From: CADCTB01 sp035494015
GTDB taxonomy: Bacteria > Actinomycetota > Acidimicrobiia > Acidimicrobiales > AC-14
Assembly (NCBI GenBank): GCA_035494015.1
Contig: DATJHJ010000115.1
Location: 1 to 50,842 of the forward strand
Direction of reading: 5' to 3'
DNA length: 50,842 nt
The notes under the pieces are model-generated. The model had not been told where the DNA came from and ran no database searches. It saw nothing but the letters and a program-made list of their open reading frames with translations. Below are positions 35,631-43,386 of the stretch, piece by piece. The translations under genes and the position numbers were made by a program. The stretch's first letter is position 1; every line of letters begins with the position of its first letter.

Positions 35631-36755
35631 TCAGCCGGCGGCCCGGACCTCGCCCCGGCCTGACAGCGAGGCCAGGTCGGCGGCGGCGGATCCGGCGGCC
35701 CACCCGGCGGCGTTGGTCACGCTCACGGTCCGGCTCACGGCACCCGGGAAGGCGGCGTCCCGGGCCGCGTCCACCGCGGAGCGCCGATCGGCCAGGACGG
35801 GGAGGAAGGCGTCGCCGTAGTCGGCGGCGGCGTCCGACCGGCCCGCTTCCTCTGCGGCCCGGAGGCGGTGGCCGATCCGGGTGGCGTAGGCCAGCAGGAA
35901 GGACTGCCGGAACGAGCGGGTGCGGGACCGGCCGGCCCGGTCGACCTGGGAGCCGGCGGCGACCATGGCCGCGGTGGCCTGGACCAGCAGCGAGGTGTAC
36001 AGGATCTCGACGAACTCCAGGTCCGACTCGAAGCCGAAGACCGTGCTGAAGCCCAGGCCCTCGGACCACACGGCGCGACTGCCGTTGGCCCCGGCCACTA
36101 CCGAGAGCAGGACGGACTTGGCCCGGGCGTAGGGGTCGTCGACGGGCAGCCGCACCGCGCACGGGCCGTCGTTGGCGCCGCCGGCCAGGCCGACCATGGC
36201 CTCGTCGATGGCGTGGCGGGCCATCAGGGCCTGGGCCTTGGCCGACAGGGCCTCCGCCTCCTCGGGGAAGGTGGTGGACTCGGCCTTGGCCAGCAGGGCT
36301 CGAACCTTCTCCAGCATCCGGGGGTCGTGGCCGGGCCGGGGGGCGCCGGCCCGGCCACGCGTGGGACCGAGCGTGGGCAGGGGCGGGAGGGCGGTCAACA
36401 TGCCCAGCACGTCGATCGCCGGCCCCACCTCGGGCACTGGCCCTCCGGCCAGAAGGTCTTGCAGTAGCCGGCCGTGCGCCGGGCCGAGGCGGCGCTCGGC
36501 CTGGCGGACCAGATCCGGCCCGGTCCAGTTGGCGGCCCGCAGGCCGGCCACGACCTCGGCGACCACCGCGGCGACCTCGGTGGGTACATGGGGCGGCCCG
36601 GCGGCCAGGACGCCGACCAGCTCCCGGTACCCGCCTCGGTCGCCCTCCCGGGCGGCCCGAACCGCCAGCCAGATCAACTGGCGCACGGGCGGGCCGCCCG
36701 ACGCCTGGCCCCGCCGCTGCTTCTTCTCTGCCCGCCGCCGGGCGTTGCTCCCCAT
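35631..36755 (-). CDS. DUF2786 domain protein
   Basis: The 374-residue product is read from ATG 36755 (MGSNARRRAEKKQRRG); a GTG nine bases earlier is possible, but AGGG spacing favours the ATG. A basic N-terminus leads to an Ala/Arg-rich helical region. The DUF2786 motif MLEKVRALLAKAESTTFPEEAEALSAKAQALMARHAID follows at about residues 146-185, then a conserved-type region with SRTRSFRQSFLLAYATRIGHRL. The family is common in actinobacteria and phages, often 300-400 residues, with no established activity. It faces jetD tail to tail and is probably not part of the Jet operon. Confidence 0.88.
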   Translation of the reverse strand: MGSNARRRAEKKQRRGQASGGPPVRQLIWLAVRAAREGDRGGYRELVGVLAAGPPHVPTEVAAVVAEVVAGLRAANWTGPDLVRQAERRLGPAHGRLLQDLLAGGPVPEVGPAIDVLGMLTALPPLPTLGPTRGRAGAPRPGHDPRMLEKVRALLAKAESTTFPEEAEALSAKAQALMARHAIDEAMVGLAGGANDGPCAVRLPVDDPYARAKSVLLSVVAGANGSRAVWSEGLGFSTVFGFESDLEFVEILYTSLLVQATAAMVAAGSQVDRAGRSRTRSFRQSFLLAYATRIGHRLRAAEEAGRSDAAADYGDAFLPVLADRRSAVDAARDAAFPGAVSRTVSVTNAAGWAAGSAAADLASLSGRGEVRAAG

Positions 36756-36786
36756 GGCCGTCACCCTACGGCGAGGGGTGTGACAG

Positions 36787-38970
36787 TTACTGGATCCTGG
36801 ACGTGGTGGTCGTCGAGGGCGGGACGGTGGTGGTGGTCGGCTTCGTCACCGGCACGGCCGTCGTGGTCGGGCGGGGCGTGGTGGGCGGCGGGACGGTCTG
36901 GCGGGGGAAGGTCTGGGGCGGCGCGGTGACCTCGGTGGTGGTCGTCGACGGAGGCGGCAGAAGGGTCGTGGTGGTCGAGTCGACCGTCGTGGTCGGGGCG
37001 GTGGGCGGGGGGGCCACCTCGGCCGGCTTGAGCCCCAGGTCGGCCACGGTCGCCGTGTACAGGTCCTGGACCGGCACGCCGGCCAGGGCCGCTTTCATGT
37101 ACCGGCTGAAGATTCGGGCCGGGTACGTGCCGCCGGTGACGTTGATCCCGTGGACATTGCGCAGGGGGATGTCGCCCTCGGGCCGACCGACCCACACGGC
37201 GGTCGCCATCTGGGGGACGTAGCCGACAAACCAAGCGTTGCCGTAGTTCTCACTGGTCCCCGTCTTGCCCGCCAGGGGTCGCCCGATGTCGGCCGCGGTG
37301 CCGGTGCCGGACCGGACGACGTCCTCCAGGGCCGCGGTAAGCACGCCGACCTCCTTGTCCCGGAACGCCTGGGTGGTCTTCGGCTTGTGCTCGTAGATCA
37401 CCTTGCCGGAGCGGTCCTTGATGCGCACGATCGAGTAGGGCTCGGCCTGCACGCCCTTGGCCGCGAAGGTGGCGAACCCCGACGCCTGCTCCAGCGGGCT
37501 GACCCCCTGGCGAAGGCCGCCGAGGGCCATGGCGCATTCGGGCGGGGTGATGTCGGCGGCGGCGATGCCCGCCTTCTCGGCCACCTGCTGGACGGCGGAG
37601 GGCCCAAGCTTGGTCATGAGCTGGGCGAAGACGACGTTCACCGACCGGGTCAGGGCGTCGTCGACGGTGATCATCCCGCCGCCCTCGCCCTCGAAGTTGT
37701 TGACGGTCCAGGGCGCGCCGTTGCACCGCAGCGTCTGGGGGGAGTCGGCGGAGAAGCGGGTGCCCGGGTCGATGCCGGCCTTGAGCATGGCCAGGTACAC
37801 GTAGGGCTTGAACGACGAGCCGGGCTGGCGCTTGCCCTGGCTGGACGGGTCGAACTCCAGGTTCGGGTCCAGGCCGCCGAACAGGACCCGGATGGCCCCG
37901 TCGCCCGGCTGGACCGAGGCGATGGCGGTGGTCGGGTCGCCGGGGGCGCCGAGCACGGCCTTGGCCGACTCGACGGCGGCGTCGCTGGCCTTCAGGTCGA
38001 CGGTGGTCTCGATCGTGTACCCGCCGGTGAACGCCTGGGTGCGGCGAGCGTCGGGCGTGGAGCCGAGGGCGTCGATGCCGGCCACCTCACGGCCGACGTA
38101 GGCCACGAAGTCGGGCGCCTTGCTGCCGGCGCCGACGCCCCGGTCCGTCGCCTTGTTGGCGACGACGCCCAGCGGCGAGGCCACGGCCTGCTCCAACTCG
38201 GCGCCCGCGAGCCAGTGGTGGCGGCCCATGTTGCGCAGCACCTGGTCGCGCCGGGCCTGCACCGCGGGCGCGTTCTTGTAGGGGTCGAGCCCGTTCGGGG
38301 AGCGGATCTTGCCGGCCAGGGTGGCGGCCTGGGCCGCGGTCAGCTTCTCGGGGGGCACCCCGAAGAAGGTCTGCGACGCCAGGCCGATCCCGTACGCCCC
38401 GCCGCCGAAGTAGACCTGGTTGAGGTAGCGCTCCAGCAGCTGGTCCTTGGAGTACTTGTCCTCCAGCTTGCTGGCGTAGAGGACCTCCTTGAACTTGCGG
38501 AACAGCGAGTGGTTCGAGCCCACGTAGTTGATCTTGGCCAGCTGCTGGGTGATGGTGCTCCCGCCCTGGGACTGGCCCTTGGCCGTGTTGACCATGGCCC
38601 GGAAGACGGCCGACGGGTCGATTCCCGAGTGCGAGTAGAAGTCGGCATCCTCGGCGGCGAGGACGGCGTGGGTGACCTGGGGCGGCAGCTGCGACAGGCG
38701 GACGGGGTCGCGCTGCTCGGTCCCCAGCAGCCCGACCTGGGTCCCGTCCTTGGCCACCACCTTGCTGGCGTCGGGCAGCTCGTCGAACCCCTTGATGTTG
38801 GGGGCGAAGGGCGACGCCGCCACCAGGATCACCCGGCTGGCCACGTTGGCCACGGCCCGCCGCACGGGCGCGACCAGGACGACCAGCAGCACCACGCCGG
38901 CGAACGTGCCGCCGATGGGCAGCCAGGGCAGCGTCTTTACCCGTTCCCACACTATTCGTGATCGTTCCAT
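36787..38970 (-). CDS. Class A penicillin-binding protein (glycosyltransferase/transpeptidase)
   Basis: This 727-residue bifunctional peptidoglycan synthase starts at ATG 38970. A single membrane anchor spans residues about 18-35. The GT51 domain (about 65-250) has catalytic Glu107 in AAEDADFYSHSGID and GGSTITQQLAK. The transpeptidase domain (about 320-640) has SSFK with Ser385/Lys388, SVN at 443-445 and KTG at 569-571. From about residue 655 a low-complexity Thr/Pro/Val tail of roughly 70 residues extends to the end, typical of actinobacterial PBPs and probably wall-spanning. It polymerises and cross-links the wall outside the membrane. It is divergent from a small zinc-ribbon-like gene. Confidence 0.95.
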   Translation of the reverse strand: MERSRIVWERVKTLPWLPIGGTFAGVVLLVVLVAPVRRAVANVASRVILVAASPFAPNIKGFDELPDASKVVAKDGTQVGLLGTEQRDPVRLSQLPPQVTHAVLAAEDADFYSHSGIDPSAVFRAMVNTAKGQSQGGSTITQQLAKINYVGSNHSLFRKFKEVLYASKLEDKYSKDQLLERYLNQVYFGGGAYGIGLASQTFFGVPPEKLTAAQAATLAGKIRSPNGLDPYKNAPAVQARRDQVLRNMGRHHWLAGAELEQAVASPLGVVANKATDRGVGAGSKAPDFVAYVGREVAGIDALGSTPDARRTQAFTGGYTIETTVDLKASDAAVESAKAVLGAPGDPTTAIASVQPGDGAIRVLFGGLDPNLEFDPSSQGKRQPGSSFKPYVYLAMLKAGIDPGTRFSADSPQTLRCNGAPWTVNNFEGEGGGMITVDDALTRSVNVVFAQLMTKLGPSAVQQVAEKAGIAAADITPPECAMALGGLRQGVSPLEQASGFATFAAKGVQAEPYSIVRIKDRSGKVIYEHKPKTTQAFRDKEVGVLTAALEDVVRSGTGTAADIGRPLAGKTGTSENYGNAWFVGYVPQMATAVWVGRPEGDIPLRNVHGINVTGGTYPARIFSRYMKAALAGVPVQDLYTATVADLGLKPAEVAPPPTAPTTTVDSTTTTLLPPPSTTTTEVTAPPQTFPRQTVPPPTTPRPTTTAVPVTKPTTTTVPPSTTTTSRIQ

Positions 38971-39023
38971 CGCTGTAAGTGTTGAGCAGCCGAGAATCTG
39001 CCAAACCTCTTACACTCGGACCC
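38971..39023. promoter_or_regulatory. 53-bp divergent promoter region
   Basis: Rightward, TACACT (39011-39016) ends seven bases before ATG 39024. Leftward, AACACT (38983-38978) ends seven bases before ATG 38970, with TTGGCA fifteen bases upstream as a weak -35. Neither gene has a ribosome site, so both look leaderless. Confidence 0.45.
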
Positions 39024-39299
39024 ATGGTCCGCAGCCTGCGCTACATGGAGACGGGGGTCTGCGCCCTGTGCGGCGCCGGCGTCCACCTGGACGACAAAGA
39101 GGGCCGTGTCGTCTGCGACGGCTGCGACAAGGCCACCGACAACTGCACCTGCATCAAGGACGACCTGGAGACCCGGCACGAGTCGTCGACCAAGATCGGC
39201 TCCATGCGCCCGGGCACATCGGGCCAGTGGATCGCCGACCCCCAGCCCGACGACGACGACGAGGTCGAGGTCGACGACGAGGACGACGAGGACGGCTGA
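39024..39299 (+). CDS. Small Cys-rich protein with acidic tail
   Basis: The 91-residue product starts at ATG 39024 (MVRSLRYMETGVCALCGAG); the next Met codon at 39045 is an alternative. Cysteine pairs CALC, CDGC and a following CTC look like a zinc-ribbon or short treble-clef metal site within residues 12-50. The last 20 residues are almost all Asp/Glu, a feature of some nucleic-acid mimic or RNA-polymerase-binding proteins. It shares a 53-bp divergent promoter region with the PBP. Function unknown. Confidence 0.75.
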   Translation: MVRSLRYMETGVCALCGAGVHLDDKEGRVVCDGCDKATDNCTCIKDDLETRHESSTKIGSMRPGTSGQWIADPQPDDDDEVEVDDEDDEDG

Positions 39300-39315
39300 T
39301 CCGGGCCGTCGACGT

Positions 39316-39408
39316 TGGCGGAGAGGGAGGGATTTGAACCCTCGAAGAGGCTTTACACCCCTTAATCGCTTAGCAGGCGATCACCTTCGGCCGCTCGGTC
39401 ACCTCTCC
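39316..39408 (-). tRNA. tRNA-Ser(GCT)
   Basis: The minus strand gives a full type II tRNA: acceptor GGAGAGG with CCTCTCC, anticodon stem ATCGC/GCGAT around CTGCTAA (anticodon GCT), a long variable arm, and T loop TTCAAAT. A genomic CCA is present at 39318-39316. It reads AGC/AGU serine codons. Confidence 0.95.
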
Positions 39409-39501
39409 AACGCGTGACGAGTCTGGCACGTCGCCCACGGGCCAGGGGCGCGATACCGTGAGGGCTTCGAGCGTCGGGGGGCGCCGGAGGAGGTAGGGAA
39501 C

Positions 39502-41085
39502 ATGCGTCGGAGGATCTTCCGTCCGTTCGTGGCCGTCGTCGCCCTCGGGCTGGGCCTGGCCGCGGCCCCGGCCGGGGCGCAGCTGGCGCCCACGGCCGCG
39601 GTGCAGGTGACCAACGACCCGGCCGCGCTGCGGTCGCACTCGTCGCCGCAGATCGCCGTCAACCCCAAGAACGGCGAGCTGGTCACGGTGGAGAGCGACG
39701 TGCGGGGCAACCGGGCCTGCGCCGTCCACCTGTCGACGGACGGCGGCCGGAGCTGGTTCGCGGGTGGCGACCCCATGGTCAAGCCGTTCAACGACTGCGG
39801 GTTCTACGCCGAGTACGGCCCCCTCGCCACGGAGGCGTTCTCCAAGGACGGCACGCTGTACGTGGCCTTCGTGGCCAGCGACTTCCTCAACCGGGTGCGC
39901 AACGACACCCCGCGGCATGTCTTCCTGGCCCGCTCCACCGACGGCGGCCGGAGCTTCACCACCGTCAAGGTGTACGAGGCGCCCGACGGGAACCCGGACA
40001 AGGGCCTGAACAAGGGCCCCATGCTGGCCATCGACCCGACCAACCCGCAGAACGTCTACGTCGGGTGGCGGCAGGGGGTCAACGCCGCCGACGCCAAGGA
40101 GAAGCTGAAGAGCAACGTCGCCGCGTCGAGCGACGGGGGCCGCACGTTCGGGCCGCCGGTCGACCTCACCGACGAACGGGGCGCCGACTTCCCCGCCCTC
40201 GCCGTCGACAAGAACGGCACCGTCCACGCCGTGTTCTGGGTGCGGGCCGTCCCCGGGCCGGCCCCGACCCCCGTGCCGGTCCGGCCCATCGTCTACCGGC
40301 AGTCGACGGACCACGGCAAGACGTGGTCGGCGCCGTTCGACGTCGACCCGGGCAACGTCTCCGCAGGCCACCCGCCGCTGCTCGCCGCCGACCCCAAGAC
40401 GGCGGACGTCTACATGGTGTGGAACGCCAACGTCGAGGTCCAGAACACCGTGCAGGGGTTCAGCGGCGACCTCGACGCCTTCGTGCGGGTCTCTCACGAC
40501 GGCGGGAAGACCTGGGCCGACCGGATCACCCTGAGCGACGAGACGGTGAAGGCCAACCAGTTCGAGCCGGGGATCGCCATCGCCCCCAACGGCCAGGTCC
40601 ACGTGGCCTGGTACGACTTCAAGAACAGCCCGACCAACATGTTCGTGACCACCGGCCACAGCGGCGACACCGGGATCTCCGACGTCTACTACGCCACCTC
40701 CCGGGACCACGGCAGCACGTGGTCCAAGCCGCTGCGGGTCAACGACCGGGGGATCGACCGGTCCAAGGGCGTGTGGTCGAACAACATCGACAGCAAGTTC
40801 AACGTCGGCGTGGCCGCCACCAACGACGACGTGTTCTTCGCCTGGCAGGACACCCGCAACGCCATCGGCGAGACCGGGTCGGAGGACATCTACACCTCGT
40901 CGCTGCCCCTGGACCCGGTCAAGGTGGCGGACAGCGGCAGCGGGATCCCGGGTTGGACCCTGATCCTGACCGGCCTGTTCGGCCTGGGCGCAGGGGTGGC
41001 CCTGACCGCAGCGATGATGCGCCGCCGGCCGGCGGAGGCCACGTTGGCCGGGACGACGGCGAGGGTGCCGGTCAGCCGCCCATAG
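39502..41085 (+). CDS. Surface BNR/Asp-box repeat (sialidase-fold) protein
   Basis: This 527-residue protein starts at ATG 39502 after GGAGGAGGTAGGGAAC. A signal peptide ends near PAGAQL. Six Asp-box motifs of the S-x-D-G-G-x-S/T-W type are visible (STDGGRSW, STDGGRSF, SSDGGRTF, STDHGKTW, SHDGGKTW, SRDHGSTW), predicting a six-bladed propeller like sialidases. The Arg triad of true sialidases is not evident, so enzymatic activity is not claimed. A C-terminal membrane helix (about 485-507) followed by MMRRRP makes it a cell-surface anchored protein. It overlaps the convergent SnoaL gene by 14 bases. Confidence 0.88.
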   Translation: MRRRIFRPFVAVVALGLGLAAAPAGAQLAPTAAVQVTNDPAALRSHSSPQIAVNPKNGELVTVESDVRGNRACAVHLSTDGGRSWFAGGDPMVKPFNDCGFYAEYGPLATEAFSKDGTLYVAFVASDFLNRVRNDTPRHVFLARSTDGGRSFTTVKVYEAPDGNPDKGLNKGPMLAIDPTNPQNVYVGWRQGVNAADAKEKLKSNVAASSDGGRTFGPPVDLTDERGADFPALAVDKNGTVHAVFWVRAVPGPAPTPVPVRPIVYRQSTDHGKTWSAPFDVDPGNVSAGHPPLLAADPKTADVYMVWNANVEVQNTVQGFSGDLDAFVRVSHDGGKTWADRITLSDETVKANQFEPGIAIAPNGQVHVAWYDFKNSPTNMFVTTGHSGDTGISDVYYATSRDHGSTWSKPLRVNDRGIDRSKGVWSNNIDSKFNVGVAATNDDVFFAWQDTRNAIGETGSEDIYTSSLPLDPVKVADSGSGIPGWTLILTGLFGLGAGVALTAAMMRRRPAEATLAGTTARVPVSRP

Positions 41086-41485
41086 GGGGCAGCACGCCGA
41101 TCTGGCCGAGGAAGGCGAACATGCCCTGCTCGGACCAGTGCTCGGCGGCCATGCCGTCGCGGAAGCGGCCGATGTTGGCGCTCACCGTCTCGAAGGACTT
41201 GCCGGTGGGCGGGAACGGGAAGCCCTCGCCGGTGTGCGTGCCGGTCGTGCGCACGAGCCAGCCGCACATGTCGCCCTCGCTGAACACGTCCGAGACCACG
41301 CAGTGCACGTCGGGCACCGCCGCCCGCCACTGCTGCACGAGGGCCTTGAACGTCTCCCGGCCGTGCATGTCGCCCAGCGGCCCGTGGTCGACGAAGTCCT
41401 CGGCGAACAGCTCGTCCGCCACCTCCAACCGCCCCTGGTTGATGACCTCCTCGAACATGCGCTCCAGCGTCGCTCGGACGTCCAT
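41072..41485 (-). CDS. SnoaL-like polyketide cyclase / ester cyclase family protein
   Basis: Read from ATG 41485 (MDVRATLERMFEEVINQGRLEVADELF), 137 residues, with GGAGG in place; the longer frame to 41518 lacks a site. The fold pattern of the SnoaL/NTF2-like superfamily is clear: DELFAEDFVDHGPLGDMHGRETFKALVQQWRAAVPDVH, then SEGDMCGWLVRTTGTHTGEGFPFPPTGKSFETVSANIGRFRDG. Members range from polyketide cyclases to limonene-epoxide-hydrolase-like enzymes, so substrate is unknown. No biosynthetic cluster is adjacent. Confidence 0.88.
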   Translation of the reverse strand: MDVRATLERMFEEVINQGRLEVADELFAEDFVDHGPLGDMHGRETFKALVQQWRAAVPDVHCVVSDVFSEGDMCGWLVRTTGTHTGEGFPFPPTGKSFETVSANIGRFRDGMAAEHWSEQGMFAFLGQIGVLPPMGG

Positions 41486-41548
41486 CCGGTCCTCCCCTCC
41501 CCGGGCCGGGTCGATCACCCGGCCGACGACCGCAAGATACGCCGCCCG

Positions 41549-41631
41549 CGGAGGGAGTGGGATTTGAACCCACGGGACTCTCGTCCAAGGCTTTTCAAGA
41601 GCCTCGCATTCGGCCGCTCTGCCATCCCTCC
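41549..41631 (-). tRNA. tRNA-Ser(TGA)
   Basis: The minus strand folds as a type II tRNA: acceptor GGAGGGA with TCCCTCC, anticodon stem AGGCT/AGCCT around CTTGAAA (anticodon TGA), a variable arm, and T loop TTCAAAT. No CCA is encoded. It reads UCA/UCG-type serine codons and lies 2.2 kb from tRNA-Ser(GCT). Confidence 0.95.
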
Positions 41632-41645
41632 GGACGAGTGCGACG

Positions 41646-42581
41646 CTAGCGGCCCACCTGGCTGCGCAGGGCGGTGATCCATTCGTCGGCTGCCTTCCAT
41701 GCCACCTCGGCGTCGCGCCGTAGGGCGGGGCCGTGCTCGCCGGCGGCCGGGTAGGAGCCGAGGAACTTCACGTCGGCCAGCTGGACCTTCAGGTCCCGGA
41801 GGCAGTCGGCCACCACCTCGTCGTCGACGTGGCCTTCGAGGTCGATGATGAAGCAGTAGTCGCCCAGGCTGTGCTTGGTCGGGCGGGACTCCAGCTTGGT
41901 CAGGTTGATGTTGCGGGCGGTGAACTGGCCGAGGATGGCGTGCAGGCTGCCGGGCCGGTCGTCGCGCTGGAAGCAGACGATGCTGGTCTTGTCGTGCCCG
42001 GTGGGGGCGGGGATGCCGGCCCGAGCGACGAGGACGAAGCGGGTCTGGTTGGCGCCCGGGGTGTCCTCGATGTCCGGGGCGATGACGTCGAGCCCGTAGA
42101 GCTTGGCGGCCAGGGCGGCGCCCACCGCCGCCGTTCCCGGCGGGCGGTTCTCGGCCACCTCCCGGGCCGCGCCGGCGGTGGAGTTGGCGGCCACGATCTC
42201 GGCGTCGGGCAGGGACTCGGCGAAGAACCGCCGGCATTGGGCCATGGCGTCCGGGAACGAGACCACCCGCTTCACGTCGGCGAGGGTCATGCCGGCGGGC
42301 CCGATCAGGTTCTGGTGGACGGTGAGGACGGCCTCGCGCTGGATGCGCAGGTCGTAGTCGAACACCAGCCGGTCGAGGACGAGCAGGACGCTCCCCTCGA
42401 TCGAGTTCTCCAGGGCGACGAACCCCAGGTCGACGTCGCCCGCCGCCGTCGCCGCCAACACCTCGGGCATGGACCGCATGGCCACCAGGTCGCCCTCGGC
42501 CAGGTCGGCCTGGGCCAGCAAGGCCTCCTCGGTGAAGGTGCCCGGAGGGCCCAGGAACGCGACACGGGGTACGGAGGGCAT
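41646..42581 (-). CDS. pheA: Prephenate dehydratase
   Basis: The 311-residue enzyme starts at ATG 42581 (MPSVPRVAFLGPPGTFTEEAL). The catalytic PDT domain (about 6-185) has the PGTFTEEA start, ALENSIEGSV and NSTAGAAREVA. An ACT regulatory domain (about 200-280) follows, with RPGSLHAILGQFTARNINLTKLESRPTK, where the ESRP motif binds phenylalanine. It converts prephenate to phenylpyruvate in phenylalanine synthesis and is expected to be feedback inhibited. No chorismate mutase domain is fused. The ATG follows a -10-like element with no ribosome site. Confidence 0.95.
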   Translation of the reverse strand: MPSVPRVAFLGPPGTFTEEALLAQADLAEGDLVAMRSMPEVLAATAAGDVDLGFVALENSIEGSVLLVLDRLVFDYDLRIQREAVLTVHQNLIGPAGMTLADVKRVVSFPDAMAQCRRFFAESLPDAEIVAANSTAGAAREVAENRPPGTAAVGAALAAKLYGLDVIAPDIEDTPGANQTRFVLVARAGIPAPTGHDKTSIVCFQRDDRPGSLHAILGQFTARNINLTKLESRPTKHSLGDYCFIIDLEGHVDDEVVADCLRDLKVQLADVKFLGSYPAAGEHGPALRRDAEVAWKAADEWITALRSQVGR

Positions 42582-42602
42582 TGGCGGAGGATACTTAGGG
42601 GC
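42582..42602. promoter_or_regulatory. 21-bp bidirectional promoter between pheA and larB
   Basis: Only 21 bases separate the divergent start codons. The central GATACTTA (42590-42597) gives GATACT seven bases before the larB GTG on the plus strand and TAAGTAT nine bases before the pheA ATG on the minus strand. Neither start has a ribosome site, so both mRNAs are probably leaderless. Any -35 contacts would lie within the opposing genes. Confidence 0.55.
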
Positions 42603-43343
42603 GTGGACGAAGCCGCAGTCCGGAGGCTGCTCGACGACGTGCGCTCGGGCGCGCTCTCGGCCGACGATGCCGTCGCCCGGTTGCGGCGCCTGCCGTTCGC
42701 CGATCTGGGCTTCGCCAAGGTCGACCACCACCGGGCCCTGCGCCAGGGCCTGCCCGAGGCGGTCTACGCCCCGGGCAAGACGGCGGAGCAGTGCGCGGCC
42801 ATCGTGTCCGAGCTGCTGGCCGCCGAGGGGAGCGGGCCGATCCTGCTGACCCGGGCGTCGCAGGACCAGGCCGCCGCCGCCCTCGAACAGAACCCGGGGG
42901 CGGTGGTGACGGGGTCGACCCTGGCCTGGCGCAGCCGGTTGCCCCGGCCCGGCCGGGTGGTGGTGCTCACCGCGGGGACGTCGGACCTGCCGGTGGCGGA
43001 GGAATGCGTGGCCACCCTGACCGCCCACGGGCTGCGGCCGCTGCTCAACCCGGACGTGGGCGTGGCCGGCGTCCACCGCCTGCTGGCGACCGCCGACGAC
43101 CTGGCCGCGGCCGACGCCGTGGTCGTGATCGCCGGGATGGAGGGGGCCCTGGCCAGCCTGGTGGGCGGGATCACGGGGGCGCCGGTCGTGGCCGTGCCCA
43201 CCAGCACCGGGTACGGGGCCGCGTTCGAGGGGGTCACCGCCCTGCTGGCCATGCTGTCGTCCTGCGCGTCCGGGCTGAGCGTGGTCGGGATCGACAACGG
43301 CTTCGGCGCCGCCTGCGCGGTGCTGCGGATGCTGCCCGCATGA
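42603..43343 (+). CDS. larB: LarB, nickel pincer cofactor biosynthesis carboxylase
   Basis: Read from GTG 42603 (MDEAAVRRLLDDVRSGALSADDAVARL), 246 residues; the open frame extends far upstream but there it is antisense to pheA. The N-terminal helical part ends DLGFAKVDHHRALRQGLPEAVYAPGKT, a LarB hallmark. The PurE-like C-terminal domain has TAGTSDLPVAEE, GMEGALASLVGG and PTSTGYGAAFEGVTALLAMLSSCASG. LarB carboxylates and hydrolyses nicotinic acid adenine dinucleotide, the first step to the nickel-pincer nucleotide. larC follows by 43 bp; neither larA nor larE is in the window. Confidence 0.94.
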   Translation: MDEAAVRRLLDDVRSGALSADDAVARLRRLPFADLGFAKVDHHRALRQGLPEAVYAPGKTAEQCAAIVSELLAAEGSGPILLTRASQDQAAAALEQNPGAVVTGSTLAWRSRLPRPGRVVVLTAGTSDLPVAEECVATLTAHGLRPLLNPDVGVAGVHRLLATADDLAAADAVVVIAGMEGALASLVGGITGAPVVAVPTSTGYGAAFEGVTALLAMLSSCASGLSVVGIDNGFGAACAVLRMLPA

Positions 43344-43386
43344 CGACGACCAGCGAGGACCGAAGCGCAGCGGAGGCCCGCAGCGC

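Noticed and set aside
37150..38961. A 603-codon rightward frame opposite the PBP gene
   Set aside because: Antisense to a protein with complete GT51 and transpeptidase motifs; its own product matches nothing.
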